Shown: positions 8,274 through 15,432, numbered from the stretch's first letter. The stretch: 19,555 nt of DNA from Pseudomonadota bacterium (GCA_029777935.1 JAKORH010000199.1:1-19555), one strand, 5' to 3'. The notes: a model not told the origin generated them from the sequence alone. Made by a program: numbers and translations.

Positions 8274-9467
8274 ATGGCCGACAAGAACGACAGCGGCGAC
8301 AAGACCGAAAAGCCGACCCCGAAGAAGCTCCAGGACGCGCGCAAGAAAGGCGACGTCGCCAAGAGCAAGGAAGTCACCAGCACCATCGTGCTGATCGCCT
8401 GGCTGGGTCTGGGGGCGCTGGTCATCGGCTACGCCGGCGGCCGCATTGCCGCGCTGTTCGGATCGCTGTTCGCGATCGTCGGCCAGGGCTGGGACGCGAC
8501 CGGCTATGCGGGCGCGGTGCGCTCGCTCGGCAGCCAGGCCTTCGAACTGGCGCTGCTGCTGGTGGCAATGCTGCTGGTGCCGGCCGCCGCGGTGGGGCTG
8601 CTGACCGAGTTCCTGCAGGTCGGCCCGGTGCTCACGTTCGAGAAGCTCAAGCCGAAGCTGGACCACATGAATCCGGTCGAGGGCGTCAAGAAGATGTTCT
8701 CGATGGACAACCTGATCGAGCTGATCAAGGCGGTCGCCAAGGCGGCCCTGCTGTTCACGGTCGGCTGGATCGTCATCAAGTCCGCGATCCCCGACATCGT
8801 CGGCCTCACCCGTTCGCCGCACCAGGCGCCGCAGGCGATCGGCTCGATCGCGTGGGCGCTGACACTGAAGCTGCTCGCGTACACGGCGGGACTGTTCGTG
8901 CTCGTCTCCGTTCTCGATGCCGCGTACCAGCGCTGGTCCTTCACCAAGAAGATGCGCATGAGCATGCGCGACATCAAGCAGGAGATGAAGGACAGCGAGG
9001 GCGATCCGTACGTCAAGGCGCAGCGGCGCCAGATCGCGCAGGAATGGGCGCAGCGCACGCAGACCCAGGCCGCGCGCAGCGCCACCGCGCTGCTGGTCAA
9101 TCCGACCCACATCGCGATCGCGATCGAGTACGACAAGGAGACCTGCCCGGTGCCGATGATCAGCGCCAAGGGCGAGGATCACGTGGCCCGCGCGATGCGC
9201 GAGGCCGCCGAAGAAGCCGGCGTGCCGATCGTGCGCAACATTCCGCTGGCACGCGATCTCTACGCGCGCGGCGAGGTCGGCGAAATCATTCCGTCCGACG
9301 TGTTCGACGTCATCGCCGAAGTGATTCTCTGGGCGCGCGACGTGCGCCAGCAGCTCGATGCCGAGAAGAACCGCGACCTCGGCGCCATTCCGCAACACAA
9401 GCGCATCGCCCCGCCGGGCGAAGACCTGACCCGCTATCCGGACCAGCCATGGAATCGTTCGCACTGA
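8274..9467 (+). CDS. sctU: T3SS substrate-switch protein SctU (FlhB family)
   Basis: The product has 397 residues. The N-terminus carries the family motif KTEKPTPKKLQDARKKGDVAKS, followed by four transmembrane segments between about residues 35 and 215. The cytoplasmic domain follows, with the autocleavage motif NPTH at 276-279. Cleavage between Asn276 and Pro277 permits the switch from early needle-type substrates to later ones, with SctP. The chain is about 40 residues longer than typical SctU because of a polar C-terminal tail rich in Pro, Arg and Asp. GGAAG (8264-8268) precedes the ATG. The gene overlaps the FliO-like gene by 19 bases. Confidence 0.98.
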   Translation: MADKNDSGDKTEKPTPKKLQDARKKGDVAKSKEVTSTIVLIAWLGLGALVIGYAGGRIAALFGSLFAIVGQGWDATGYAGAVRSLGSQAFELALLLVAMLLVPAAAVGLLTEFLQVGPVLTFEKLKPKLDHMNPVEGVKKMFSMDNLIELIKAVAKAALLFTVGWIVIKSAIPDIVGLTRSPHQAPQAIGSIAWALTLKLLAYTAGLFVLVSVLDAAYQRWSFTKKMRMSMRDIKQEMKDSEGDPYVKAQRRQIAQEWAQRTQTQAARSATALLVNPTHIAIAIEYDKETCPVPMISAKGEDHVARAMREAAEEAGVPIVRNIPLARDLYARGEVGEIIPSDVFDVIAEVILWARDVRQQLDAEKNRDLGAIPQHKRIAPPGEDLTRYPDQPWNRSH

Positions 9468-9787
9468 GCTTCGCCAGCATGCTGCTGGCGCTGGCCATCG
9501 TCCTCGCTCTCGCCTACGTCGTGCTGCGGGTGATGCGTTCACGCATGCAGCCGCGCGGGCCGCAAGGCAGCGGCGCCGACGACGCGCTGCGATTCGTTCG
9601 CGCGCTGCCTGTGGGCGCCAAGGAGCGCGTGGTGATCGTCGAGCATCGCGGCGCGCGCTGGATGCTGGGCGTCACCGCCGGTGGCATCAGCACCATCGCC
9701 CATTGGCCGCACGGCGAGGCTGCAGCGGCCGACGCAGGAGCCACGCCCGCGCGCGACGCCGCGCCCGGCGGTACGGAGCGACCCTAA
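9449..9787 (+). CDS. Small FliO-like membrane protein
   Basis: The product has 112 residues. It has one N-terminal transmembrane segment (residues 4-29) with a basic stop (RVMRSRM). A short cytoplasmic domain follows with the FliO-type core LRFVRALPVGAKERVVIVE and the strand pair WMLGVTAGGISTIAHWP. FliO is known as a flagellar protein that stabilises FliP (SctR) during export-gate assembly. Injectisome operons usually lack it. The ATG at 9449 lies inside the sctU coding sequence, so expression is tied to sctU. Frame quality is good up to a TAA at 9785-9787. The role proposed, assisting SctR ring assembly here, is inference from family and operon position. Confidence 0.8.
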   Translation: MESFALSFASMLLALAIVLALAYVVLRVMRSRMQPRGPQGSGADDALRFVRALPVGAKERVVIVEHRGARWMLGVTAGGISTIAHWPHGEAAAADAGATPARDAAPGGTERP

Positions 9788-10014
9788 CTGGGGACGCGAC
9801 CAACTGCCGAACGTCCCGACTAACCCAAAGCGTTGCAGTCGCATCTAATGGACACGTCGCACAGAAATGCGATCGAAAAGGAGCAAGCAGCAGGCAGCAG
9901 GCAGTGAGCAATCCAGGACTCGCGCAAGCCCGACACGACGGACCGAGCGAGATTGTTGAAAACCCGGAGCAGCGTAACCAAGAAACGCCTCGCTCCACAT
10001 TCAAGGAGCTACAA
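9788..10014 (+). other. Intergenic region before the candidate secreted protein
   Basis: This stretch holds no convincing gene. It opens with a weak inverted repeat (GGGACG at 9791 and CGTCCC at 9812, 15-base loop) without a T run, so it is not a clear terminator. A run of CAG/GCAG repeats lies at 9888-9903. The frame of the next gene is open through here, so a GTG start at 9904 is formally possible, but a much better ribosome site sits at 10003-10008. No good sigma-70 promoter was found; TCTAAT at 9844 has no matching -35 box. Confidence 0.5.
10003..10008 (+). promoter_or_regulatory. Strong ribosome binding site deciding start at 10015
   Basis: AAGGAG lies six bases before the ATG at 10015. 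It is one of the best ribosome sites in the T3SS part of the window. It fixes the start of the downstream gene against an in-frame GTG at 9904. Confidence 0.75.
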
Positions 10015-10701
10015 ATGTCTTTCATCGGAGATATCGTCGGCACCGTCGCCAAGGCCGTTCTGCCCGCCGTCATCGACGCGGTGTTCCCCGAGGCGATGCT
10101 GATCCCGGGCCTGACCAACATGGTCTCGAACATGGTGGGCGACGCGCTGGGTCAGGCGATCGACGGCGCGATGAGCCAGGCCGGCGCACCGAAGTTCCTG
10201 ATCAACGACGCGCTCAACATCCTGAAGGGCGTCGTGTCGAACATGCAGCAGCCGTGCGATCCGGGTTGCGCCGATCACGTCAGCAGCAAGTACGGCGACG
10301 TGGCGAAGAGTCTGGTCGACCAGCTGATCGACAACTTCCAGGAGGCCGTGGCGAAGTACAAAGGCGAGAACTGCGGCAAGGGCGGCAAGGGCGGCCCGGT
10401 CACGCTGCGCGACCTCGCCGTGATCCTCGGCCAACTGGAGCAGAAGGAAGCTCAACGCGTCAAGGACAAGGTGCAAGCGGCGTCCGACGCGCTCGGCAAG
10501 GCCGACCAGGCCGGAACGGGCGACAACGGGGCAACGACGCAGGCCGACAACGACAAGAACGCGTCGATCAAGCAGGAACAGTTCCAGGCGATGGAAGAGT
10601 CGAAGGCCGAAGCGCAGATCTTCCAGACGCTTTCGAGCGCGATCTCGGAAGTGATGAAGAACTTCGGCGGCGCGCTGCAGACCGCCGCTCGCGGGGGCTA
10701 A
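10015..10701 (+). CDS. Candidate secreted helical T3SS substrate (harpin/filament-like)
   Basis: The 228-residue product matches no family I can name with certainty. Residues 1-75 are amphipathic and weakly hydrophobic, rich in Ala, Gly, Val, Met and Asn. The middle has a CDPGC motif (Cys81, Cys85) and a third Cys (120) next to a Gly/Lys-rich loop (GKGGKGG). A polar linker of Asp, Asn, Gln, Thr and Ala follows at 160-185. The C-terminal ~45 residues form a Gln/Glu-rich helix (AEAQIFQTLSSAISEVMKNF). There is no signal peptide. Small Gly/Ala/Gln-rich helical proteins without signal peptides, encoded next to export genes, are typically T3SS needle, filament, tip or harpin-type substrates. A strong ribosome site and its own terminator suggest high expression. 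The secretion role is inference. Confidence 0.7.
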   Translation: MSFIGDIVGTVAKAVLPAVIDAVFPEAMLIPGLTNMVSNMVGDALGQAIDGAMSQAGAPKFLINDALNILKGVVSNMQQPCDPGCADHVSSKYGDVAKSLVDQLIDNFQEAVAKYKGENCGKGGKGGPVTLRDLAVILGQLEQKEAQRVKDKVQAASDALGKADQAGTGDNGATTQADNDKNASIKQEQFQAMEESKAEAQIFQTLSSAISEVMKNFGGALQTAARGG

Positions 10702-10722
10702 GCCGCTCCGCAGCCTCAGGAC

Positions 10723-10750
10723 AAGGGGCGCCTTCGGGCGCCCCTTTTTT
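10723..10750 (+). terminator. Rho-independent terminator
   Basis: An 8-base perfect stem GGGGCGCC / GGCGCCCC closed by a TTCG tetraloop (10725-10744) is followed by six T (10745-10750). Two further A-T pairs extend the stem. It lies 21 bases after the stop of the candidate secreted protein and separates it from the next gene. Confidence 0.95.
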
Positions 10751-10773
10751 CCGGATCTTCTGGGAGTCGCACC

Positions 10774-11205
10774 ATGTCCATCGCACCGATCAACTTCTGC
10801 TCTTCCTACGGCCTCGTTCCGATCTTCGAATGGGTGCCCGTCGAATCCGCTCCGAACTCCGCCACTGGGGCGCCACCGGCGCCTGCAGTCTGCGAGGGCA
10901 CTGGCCTGGCTACGCAGTCCCAGCCTGAGAACACCGACAGCCCGCCGCAGATGCGCCTGGTGTTCAAGGGCTTCGAATGGCGCCTCACAGCGGGAATCGC
11001 AACGTTTCCCCGCCCTGACTGGATGGATGGTCTGGCGAGCGGATGCGACGATCCGAGCGACCCATCGACCAAACGCGACGATCGCGGCAGGCGAGTCGAT
11101 GAACTGGCCCGTGCCCGTAATGCGGCACAACTCGCGGCCCATCAGCCGGATCCGACGGCGGACGATGGCGGACCGAAGACTCAGGGCGCATCGGACTCGG
11201 ACTGA
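10774..11205 (+). CDS. Small unknown protein between T3SS and T6SS genes
   Basis: The 143-residue product is not recognised. GGGAG (10762-10766) lies 7 bases before the ATG at 10774. The N-terminal half contains a short folded-looking segment (MRLVFKGFEWRLTAGIATFPRPDW). The C-terminal third is highly charged and probably disordered (Asp, Arg, Pro, Ser). There is no signal peptide or membrane segment. It starts 24 bases after the strong terminator, so it needs its own promoter or readthrough. A secreted T3SS protein or accessory factor is possible but not shown. Confidence 0.55.
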   Translation: MSIAPINFCSSYGLVPIFEWVPVESAPNSATGAPPAPAVCEGTGLATQSQPENTDSPPQMRLVFKGFEWRLTAGIATFPRPDWMDGLASGCDDPSDPSTKRDDRGRRVDELARARNAAQLAAHQPDPTADDGGPKTQGASDSD

Positions 11206-11290
11206 CGTTGGGACCAACCCTAGCTGGGAATCGCCGCACTGGCGTGCTGCGCTTCCGTCCTCTAGCCTCATCTACATCGAGACGCTGAAC

Positions 11291-11500
11291 ATGATTCGTG
11301 CCTCCGACCTCACCGGCACCGCCGTCTGGACCCGTGCGACCGCCTCGTCGTCACGCGTCGAGGAGCGCGATGCGTCGAGCTGGTTCGACGACACGGCGGC
11401 GGAGGCGCGCATCGGCGGCGACGTCAACGTCGCTGTGCGCGGACTGAGCGTGGAGCAGCACGCCAGCCTGGTGCTCGCGCACCTGTGCGACGCGGCGTGA
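11291..11500 (+). CDS. Short unknown protein coupled to next gene
   Basis: The 69-residue product begins at ATG 11291. The frame is open further upstream but would overlap the preceding gene. The chain is polar, with an Asp/Glu-rich middle (EERDASSWFDDTAAEARI) and a helical end (LSVEQHASLVLAHLCDAA). No family is recognised. Its TGA overlaps a GTG (11497) in the frame of the next gene, giving the usual GTGA coupling. That supports the reading frame being real. Small acidic proteins beside T3SS genes are often chaperones, but nothing here proves it. Confidence 0.5.
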   Translation: MIRASDLTGTAVWTRATASSSRVEERDASSWFDDTAAEARIGGDVNVAVRGLSVEQHASLVLAHLCDAA

Positions 11501-11505
11501 CGGCG

Positions 11506-12171
11506 ATGACCGCGACTTTGCTGACCGAACCCCGCTGGGTGCATGCCGCCCAGGCGCTGGTCGACGGCTGCATCGATCTGCCGGACGACGAAGATCGCGT
11601 CGCGCTGCTGGTCGCCGTCTGCGACGGCCTCGGCGACGACCTGTACCCGGCATTCCTGAAGGTGCTGTGGCACATCGGTCGCCACGGCGACCACGCGGCG
11701 CGCGCAGCGGTCGCGCGCGCTCTGGTGCACGCGCTGCGTACCGGGCGGCTCCCGAGCGGTCGTCGCAACGCATGGGGCGCGGGTGCCGCGGTACAACCGG
11801 GCACCGGCTACGGTCGCACGCGCAGCCTGGGTCCGCTCGAATACCTGTGCGCATGGCTCGCGCAGGACGAGCCGGAAGCGGCGCTGACGCTGCGGCAGTT
11901 CGAGTCCGCGGCACGCGCGATCATGGACCTGATCGCCGCCAGTCGCGAGGCGCGCCTGCTCTATTGCGAGAAGCTGCTGGCCGATGTCGATGACCCGATC
12001 GGCGGCGCGCTGACGCGGCAGACGCGCGAGGCGTTACGCGCGCTGGCGACCGCATGGACCGAAGGCGCAGCGTCCGCGGACGCGTTGTCGCGCTTCCTGA
12101 ACACATTGCGCAGCGCGCCGGCGCGCGCATTCTCGACGCTGCTCGCACCGCCGGCCTGCGCGGCGGGTTGA
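11506..12171 (+). CDS. Unknown helical protein at T3SS/T6SS boundary
   Basis: The product has 221 residues from ATG 11506; GTG 11497, overlapping the previous stop, is an equally reasonable start. It is predominantly helical and slightly acidic, with no signal peptide or transmembrane segment. Notable stretches are DDLYPAFLKVLWHIGRHGDHAAR, LGPLEYLCAWLAQDEPEAALT and LRQFESAARAIMDLI. I do not recognise the family. The helical composition would suit a chaperone, regulator or accessory secretion protein. A clear terminator 160 bases downstream closes the transcription unit. Confidence 0.6.
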   Translation: MTATLLTEPRWVHAAQALVDGCIDLPDDEDRVALLVAVCDGLGDDLYPAFLKVLWHIGRHGDHAARAAVARALVHALRTGRLPSGRRNAWGAGAAVQPGTGYGRTRSLGPLEYLCAWLAQDEPEAALTLRQFESAARAIMDLIAASREARLLYCEKLLADVDDPIGGALTRQTREALRALATAWTEGAASADALSRFLNTLRSAPARAFSTLLAPPACAAG

Positions 12172-12331
12172 ACCGGAGCGAGCCGGCGTGACGGCCGCTC
12201 GTGCCGCGTGGGCCGATCGGCGTGTTGGGAAGAATCCTTGAACCATCCGGCGCGGTCGCGCAACCCAGTGTCGAAGCGTTTCCGATTTCCCCTTCATCCC
12301 GGCTCTCCTCCCCCGCTCCTCTCGGAGCCTT

Positions 12332-12364
12332 GCGCGGCCCTCACAGGCCGCGCTCTTTTTTTTT
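12332..12364 (+). terminator. Rho-independent terminator
   Basis: A perfect 8-base stem GCGCGGCC / GGCCGCGC with loop CTCACA (12332-12353) is followed by TC and nine T (12356-12364). It ends the transcription unit of the preceding small genes. The rest of the gap 12172-12446 holds no gene that I can see; a short tRNA-tail-like sequence at 12376-12392 is discussed under findings. Confidence 0.93.
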
Positions 12365-12446
12365 GATCCGGGGCATGCCGGGATTTGAACCGAAAGGGCC
12401 GAAACGGAAACACATGCAACAGCCGCAGCCGTCAAGGAGGACCGCA

Positions 12447-12992
12447 ATGCTTGCCAAGCTGATTTCCGCGCTGATCGTCGCGACGTGTGCCGGCGCCGCT
12501 GCGGCGCAGGACGTGCGCCTGTATGGCGCGGAAGAGACCGTCGATCCGAGCGACGTCGCCCGGATTCTCGAGGCACGCCCCGAAGCGGCACAGGTCAAGT
12601 ACCGGTCGCTGCGCCTGCTCGACGACAAGAGCGCGCCGGTCGAGGCGAAAGCGAAGCCGTCGGCGCTTGGCCTGCGGGTGCAATTCGCATTCGACTCGGC
12701 CGATATCCTTCCTGCGTCGCGTCCGCAGCTCGATGCGATCGCGGCCGGCATTCGCATGCTGCCGCGGGCCAAGGCGGTCACGGTCGAGGGCTACACCGAC
12801 GCCGTCGGGTCCGAAAACTACAACGCCGACCTTTCCGTGCGCCGCGCGCTCGCGGTCAAGCAGTATCTGGTGCAGGTCCAGGGCATCGAACCGAGCCGAC
12901 TGAAGACGGCCGGCTTCGGCAAGGATCGCCCGCTCGACGCACACAATCCGTTTGCCGCTGAAAATCGCCGCGTGCAGTTCCGCGGCGGGTAA
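12447..12992 (+). CDS. Periplasmic OmpA-family peptidoglycan-binding protein
   Basis: The product has 181 residues. AAGGAGG (12434-12440) lies 6 bases before the ATG at 12447. Residues 1-20 are a signal peptide with likely cleavage after AAAA; there is no lipobox, so it should be soluble periplasmic. Residues ~75-181 are an OmpA C-terminal domain: QFAFDSADILPAS, then VEGYTDAVGSENYNADLSVRRA with the peptidoglycan-contacting Asp118 and Arg132 region, and a final AENRRVQFRG. It is short for an OmpA and has no beta-barrel. Lying beside T6SS genes, it could help anchor the apparatus to the cell wall, like TagP-type proteins. This link is only positional. Confidence 0.88.
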   Translation: MLAKLISALIVATCAGAAAAQDVRLYGAEETVDPSDVARILEARPEAAQVKYRSLRLLDDKSAPVEAKAKPSALGLRVQFAFDSADILPASRPQLDAIAAGIRMLPRAKAVTVEGYTDAVGSENYNADLSVRRALAVKQYLVQVQGIEPSRLKTAGFGKDRPLDAHNPFAAENRRVQFRGG

Positions 12993-13037
12993 GCGGTCTC
13001 CCAGAAAACCCGGGGCATCAGGCCGGATCGATCGCCC

Positions 13038-13074
13038 CAGCGCGCGCCACGAAACGTGGCGCGCGTTGCCTTTT
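13038..13074 (+). terminator. Terminator-like hairpin between convergent genes
   Basis: A 14-base stem with one G-U pair (13038-13051 with 13055-13068) and a 3-base loop is followed by TTTT at 13071. The T run is short and offset by two C, so it may be a weak terminator. It sits between the OmpA gene (+) and the TagH gene (-). Confidence 0.6.
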
Positions 13075-13100
13075 CGGCCAGCCGAGGCCGAAGCCGACGC

Positions 13101-14354
13101 CTACGACCCGCCGGTCGTCTCCGCGCGCTTCAGTTCCGCGAGCTGCGCCTGATACGCGCGCAGGAACGCGCGGTTGAACAGCGTGTCGAAGTCGCCTTCG
13201 ATCTCGCGCAGGATCTCCGCGTACTGCTGGCCGTACAGCTCCCACAGTCGCGCCTTGCGCTTGGCCGGGACCAGGGCCTCCCACAGCGCATCGGGCGCCA
13301 GGCGCGAGGCGAGCGCTGATGGATCGAAGCGCGCCAGCACTTCGTCGAGCGCGGCGCGCATCCCGGTAAGCATCGCCAGTTCGTGCGCGCGCAGGTCGCC
13401 GAACGCGGAGCGCATCGCGTCCAGCGGCTTGCTGAAGCCGCGCTGCGGCGGCCCGAGCAGATGGGCGAGCGCGGTATCGGCGTCCGGCGAGAACTTCAGC
13501 GGGTTGTTCTCGCGCGCGACCAGTTGCGTCGCGTCGGCGCCGATTTCGCGTTTGGCGATCGAGCGTGTAGCCAGCAGTTCGAGCAGCCCGCGGACGGCCT
13601 CGCGCAGCAGTTCGGCCACCAGCTTCGCCTGCCGCGAGCGCTGCTCAGGGTCCTGCGGCATCGGCAGGCCCAGCGCGGCGGAGAGCGCTGCGCTCGGGTC
13701 GTCCGCCGCAACGGCCACGGATTGCGCCTTGCCGTGGGGCGCTGCGCGCTCGAGGCGCGAGAGGGCTTCGGCTTGATTCGCTCCCTCTTTCCCGGCCGCG
13801 GGCGACTGCGCAGGCTGCACCGACGCAGCGGCCACCACTGCCGGCTTCGTCTTCGGCGGCACGGCGCTCGCCCCGGGCGCGATCGACTCGCCATCGAGCA
13901 GATCGCTGAAGACGCTCGCTGCAGGCGCCTTCTCTCTTCCCAGGAGTGCCAGCGGATCGTCGACGGCGCGGGCCGCCGCCGGAGGCGGGGCCACGGCGGC
14001 CGGCGCGGCAGGAGCACGCTCGTCCGGTGCATCCTCGACCCGCAGCACATAGGGGCCGATGCGGATCTCGGAGCCGATTTCTATTTCCGTTTCGACATCA
14101 GGGTTAAGCGGCCGGCCGTCCAGTTCGATCGCCGCGTGCGCGCCGATGGGGCAGATGTAGTACTGGCCGCTGCGACAAGTGATCAGGGCCTGCCGGCGCG
14201 AGATCGTTCGCTCAGGGTCGGGCAGCACCAGCGTGCAGTCGGCGCCGCGACCGATGTCGCCCACGGCGTCGCCGAAGCGCGCCATCAGCGGGGCGCCCAG
14301 CGACAGGCGATCGAGCGGGACTCCCGACCTGGATACGACCCGGATGCCGATCAT
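13101..14354 (-). CDS. tagH: T6SS FHA-domain protein (TagH/Fha type)
   Basis: The 417-residue cytoplasmic protein has an N-terminal FHA domain (about residues 10-108) with GDIGRGADCTLVLPD and ERTISRRQALI, then a long Ala/Pro linker (110-225). The C-terminal ~180 residues form the T6SS-specific helical domain (EIGADATQLVARENNPLKFSPD, RAFLRAYQAQLAEL). FHA domains bind phosphothreonine. In T6SS the protein is phosphorylated by a PpkA-type kinase and promotes assembly. Unusually, the conserved FHA His in the S-x-x-H motif is Gln55 here, and the usual Asn of the later loop is not seen. The frame extends further upstream, but the ATG at 14354 gives the normal N-terminus. It is transcribed away from the kinase operon. 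Confidence 0.93.
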   Translation of the reverse strand: MIGIRVVSRSGVPLDRLSLGAPLMARFGDAVGDIGRGADCTLVLPDPERTISRRQALITCRSGQYYICPIGAHAAIELDGRPLNPDVETEIEIGSEIRIGPYVLRVEDAPDERAPAAPAAVAPPPAAARAVDDPLALLGREKAPAASVFSDLLDGESIAPGASAVPPKTKPAVVAAASVQPAQSPAAGKEGANQAEALSRLERAAPHGKAQSVAVAADDPSAALSAALGLPMPQDPEQRSRQAKLVAELLREAVRGLLELLATRSIAKREIGADATQLVARENNPLKFSPDADTALAHLLGPPQRGFSKPLDAMRSAFGDLRAHELAMLTGMRAALDEVLARFDPSALASRLAPDALWEALVPAKRKARLWELYGQQYAEILREIEGDFDTLFNRAFLRAYQAQLAELKRAETTGGS

Positions 14355-14535
14355 GGATGGCTCGCCGAATATCGACCGAGGCGGCGATTCTGATACAAGC
14401 GCCCCTCGCTGGCGATACCGCTGGCCGCGCGGCGCAGCCTGTCGAATATTCCGTTGACACCCCGCGGGCGCGAAGCATAGATTGACCTCCCCGGCGTAAA
14501 CGCTTCTCGTTGCGCTCATCGAGGAGGTGTGCCAC
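14355..14535. other. Divergent intergenic region between tagH and the FecR-domain gene
   Basis: These 181 bases separate the minus-strand tagH start from the plus-strand T6SS series. They hold one recognisable rightward promoter (14454-14483). No convincing leftward promoter for tagH was found. It is the likely control point of this T6SS segment. Confidence 0.6.
14454..14483 (+). promoter_or_regulatory. Candidate sigma-70 promoter for the T6SS regulatory series
   Basis: A perfect TTGACA (14454-14459) is followed after 18 bases by TAGATT (14478-14483), a 4 of 6 match to the -10 box. The ATG of the FecR-domain gene lies 52 bases downstream and has a strong AGGAGG site at 14522-14527. The spacing and the AT-rich -10 in otherwise GC-rich DNA support it. 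Confidence 0.55.
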
Positions 14536-15432
14536 ATGCTTCGTTCGGGGATCCTGACTCTGATGCTGGCCGTGGCTGCCTGCTGCGCCGCGGCCGCCGA
14601 ACCATCCGGCACGATCACGATTCTGGAGGGCGACGCGCTGGTGTATCGCGGCGCCGTTCGGCTGCAGGCGCAGGAAGGGCTGCGGATCGTGGCCGGCGAC
14701 ATCGTCGAGACGGCCGCCGGTGGGTTCGCGCAGATCGAAATGCCGGAACTGTCGAAGATCGAGCTCGGTCCGGCCACGCGCCTGCAGTTCATGGCGCCCG
14801 GCGTGCGCGGCAAGGGCGGGCGATCGCTGTACTTCCTGCAGGGATGGGGCAAGCTCACCAACGCAAAGGCCGAAACCGGCTTCGAACTGCGCGCGCCTCT
14901 GCTGGAAATCGCGCCCCAGGCGGGCGTGATCGTGTTCGACACGGCGCCGGCCGAGGTATCCCTGTTCGTCGAGCACGGCGACATCCGATTGGCCGAGCGT
15001 GCGCCCGGGGCCGGCCCGGCGCCGCTGCAACTCAGGAGCGGCGACTACTACAAGCGCAAGGCGGGAATGCGCGGCTACGTCAACCCGCCGGAGGCGGAGA
15101 AGATGATCGAAAGGATTCCGCGCCCGTTCCGCGACACGCTGCCGTCGCGGCTCGCGAAATTCCACGGCGTCGAAGTCAAGCCGCGCGAGATGCCGGACTT
15201 CGGCTACGCCGACGTCGAGCCGTGGCTGAATGCCGAGCCCGTGATTCGCCGGCAGTTCGTGCACCGCTGGCGCTCGAAGGCGCGCGAGGCGGCGTTCCGA
15301 TCCGCGCTGGTCGCGCACCTGTCGTCTCATCCCGAATGGGATCCGATTCTGTTCCCCGAGAAATACCTGCCCAAGGAGCAGGCCAAGAGCCCGACCGTCG
15401 CCGGCGGCCAGGCCGCCGTACCCGTCCGTTGA
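14536..15432 (+). CDS. Exported FecR-domain protein of the T6SS locus
   Basis: The 298-residue product starts at ATG 14536, eight bases after AGGAGG; a GTG within that site is rejected. The N-terminus is an export signal: either a plain signal peptide ending near residue 21, or a lipoprotein signal with VAAC and Cys16. Residues 24-150 match the FecR beta fold (GTITILEGDALVYRG, GDIVETAAGGFAQIEMPE, IELGPATRLQF). The C-terminal half is charged and not recognised (YVNPPEAEKMIERIPRPFRDTL). No sigma factor or TonB receptor gene is nearby, so it is not a classic FecR anti-sigma sensor. It lies 12 bases before the heme-sensor gene and probably belongs to the same periplasmic sensing or assembly module. 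Confidence 0.8.
   Translation: MLRSGILTLMLAVAACCAAAAEPSGTITILEGDALVYRGAVRLQAQEGLRIVAGDIVETAAGGFAQIEMPELSKIELGPATRLQFMAPGVRGKGGRSLYFLQGWGKLTNAKAETGFELRAPLLEIAPQAGVIVFDTAPAEVSLFVEHGDIRLAERAPGAGPAPLQLRSGDYYKRKAGMRGYVNPPEAEKMIERIPRPFRDTLPSRLAKFHGVEVKPREMPDFGYADVEPWLNAEPVIRRQFVHRWRSKAREAAFRSALVAHLSSHPEWDPILFPEKYLPKEQAKSPTVAGGQAAVPVR

Noticed and set aside
1..9787. The possibility that the left block is flagellar (FliI-FliJ-FliK-FliM-FliP-FliQ-FliR-FlhB-FliO).
   Set aside because: SctR lacks the FliP signal peptide, R-S-T-U are contiguous, a single SctQ-like protein replaces FliM and FliN, and no flagellar gene such as fliL, flhA or fliC is present. The FliO-like gene keeps a small doubt.
9791..9817. 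Inverted repeat GGGACG/CGTCCC after the FliO-like gene, considered as a terminator.
   Set aside because: Only 6 pairs with a 15-base loop and no T run.
9888..9903. CAG/GCAG short repeats, considered as a repeat array.
   Set aside because: Only about 16 bases, and no second locus seen.
9974..10001. A hrp-box-like pair (GTAACC, 15 bases, CCACATT) before the candidate secreted protein.
   Set aside because: One mismatch in the first half and the final A is missing; it would start transcription within the ribosome site, leaving almost no leader. No HrpL-type sigma factor is in the window.
13383..14393. A 336-codon + strand frame opposite tagH.
   Set aside because: The minus strand encodes a clear FHA and T6SS C-terminal domain; the + frame is Arg-rich shadow sequence.
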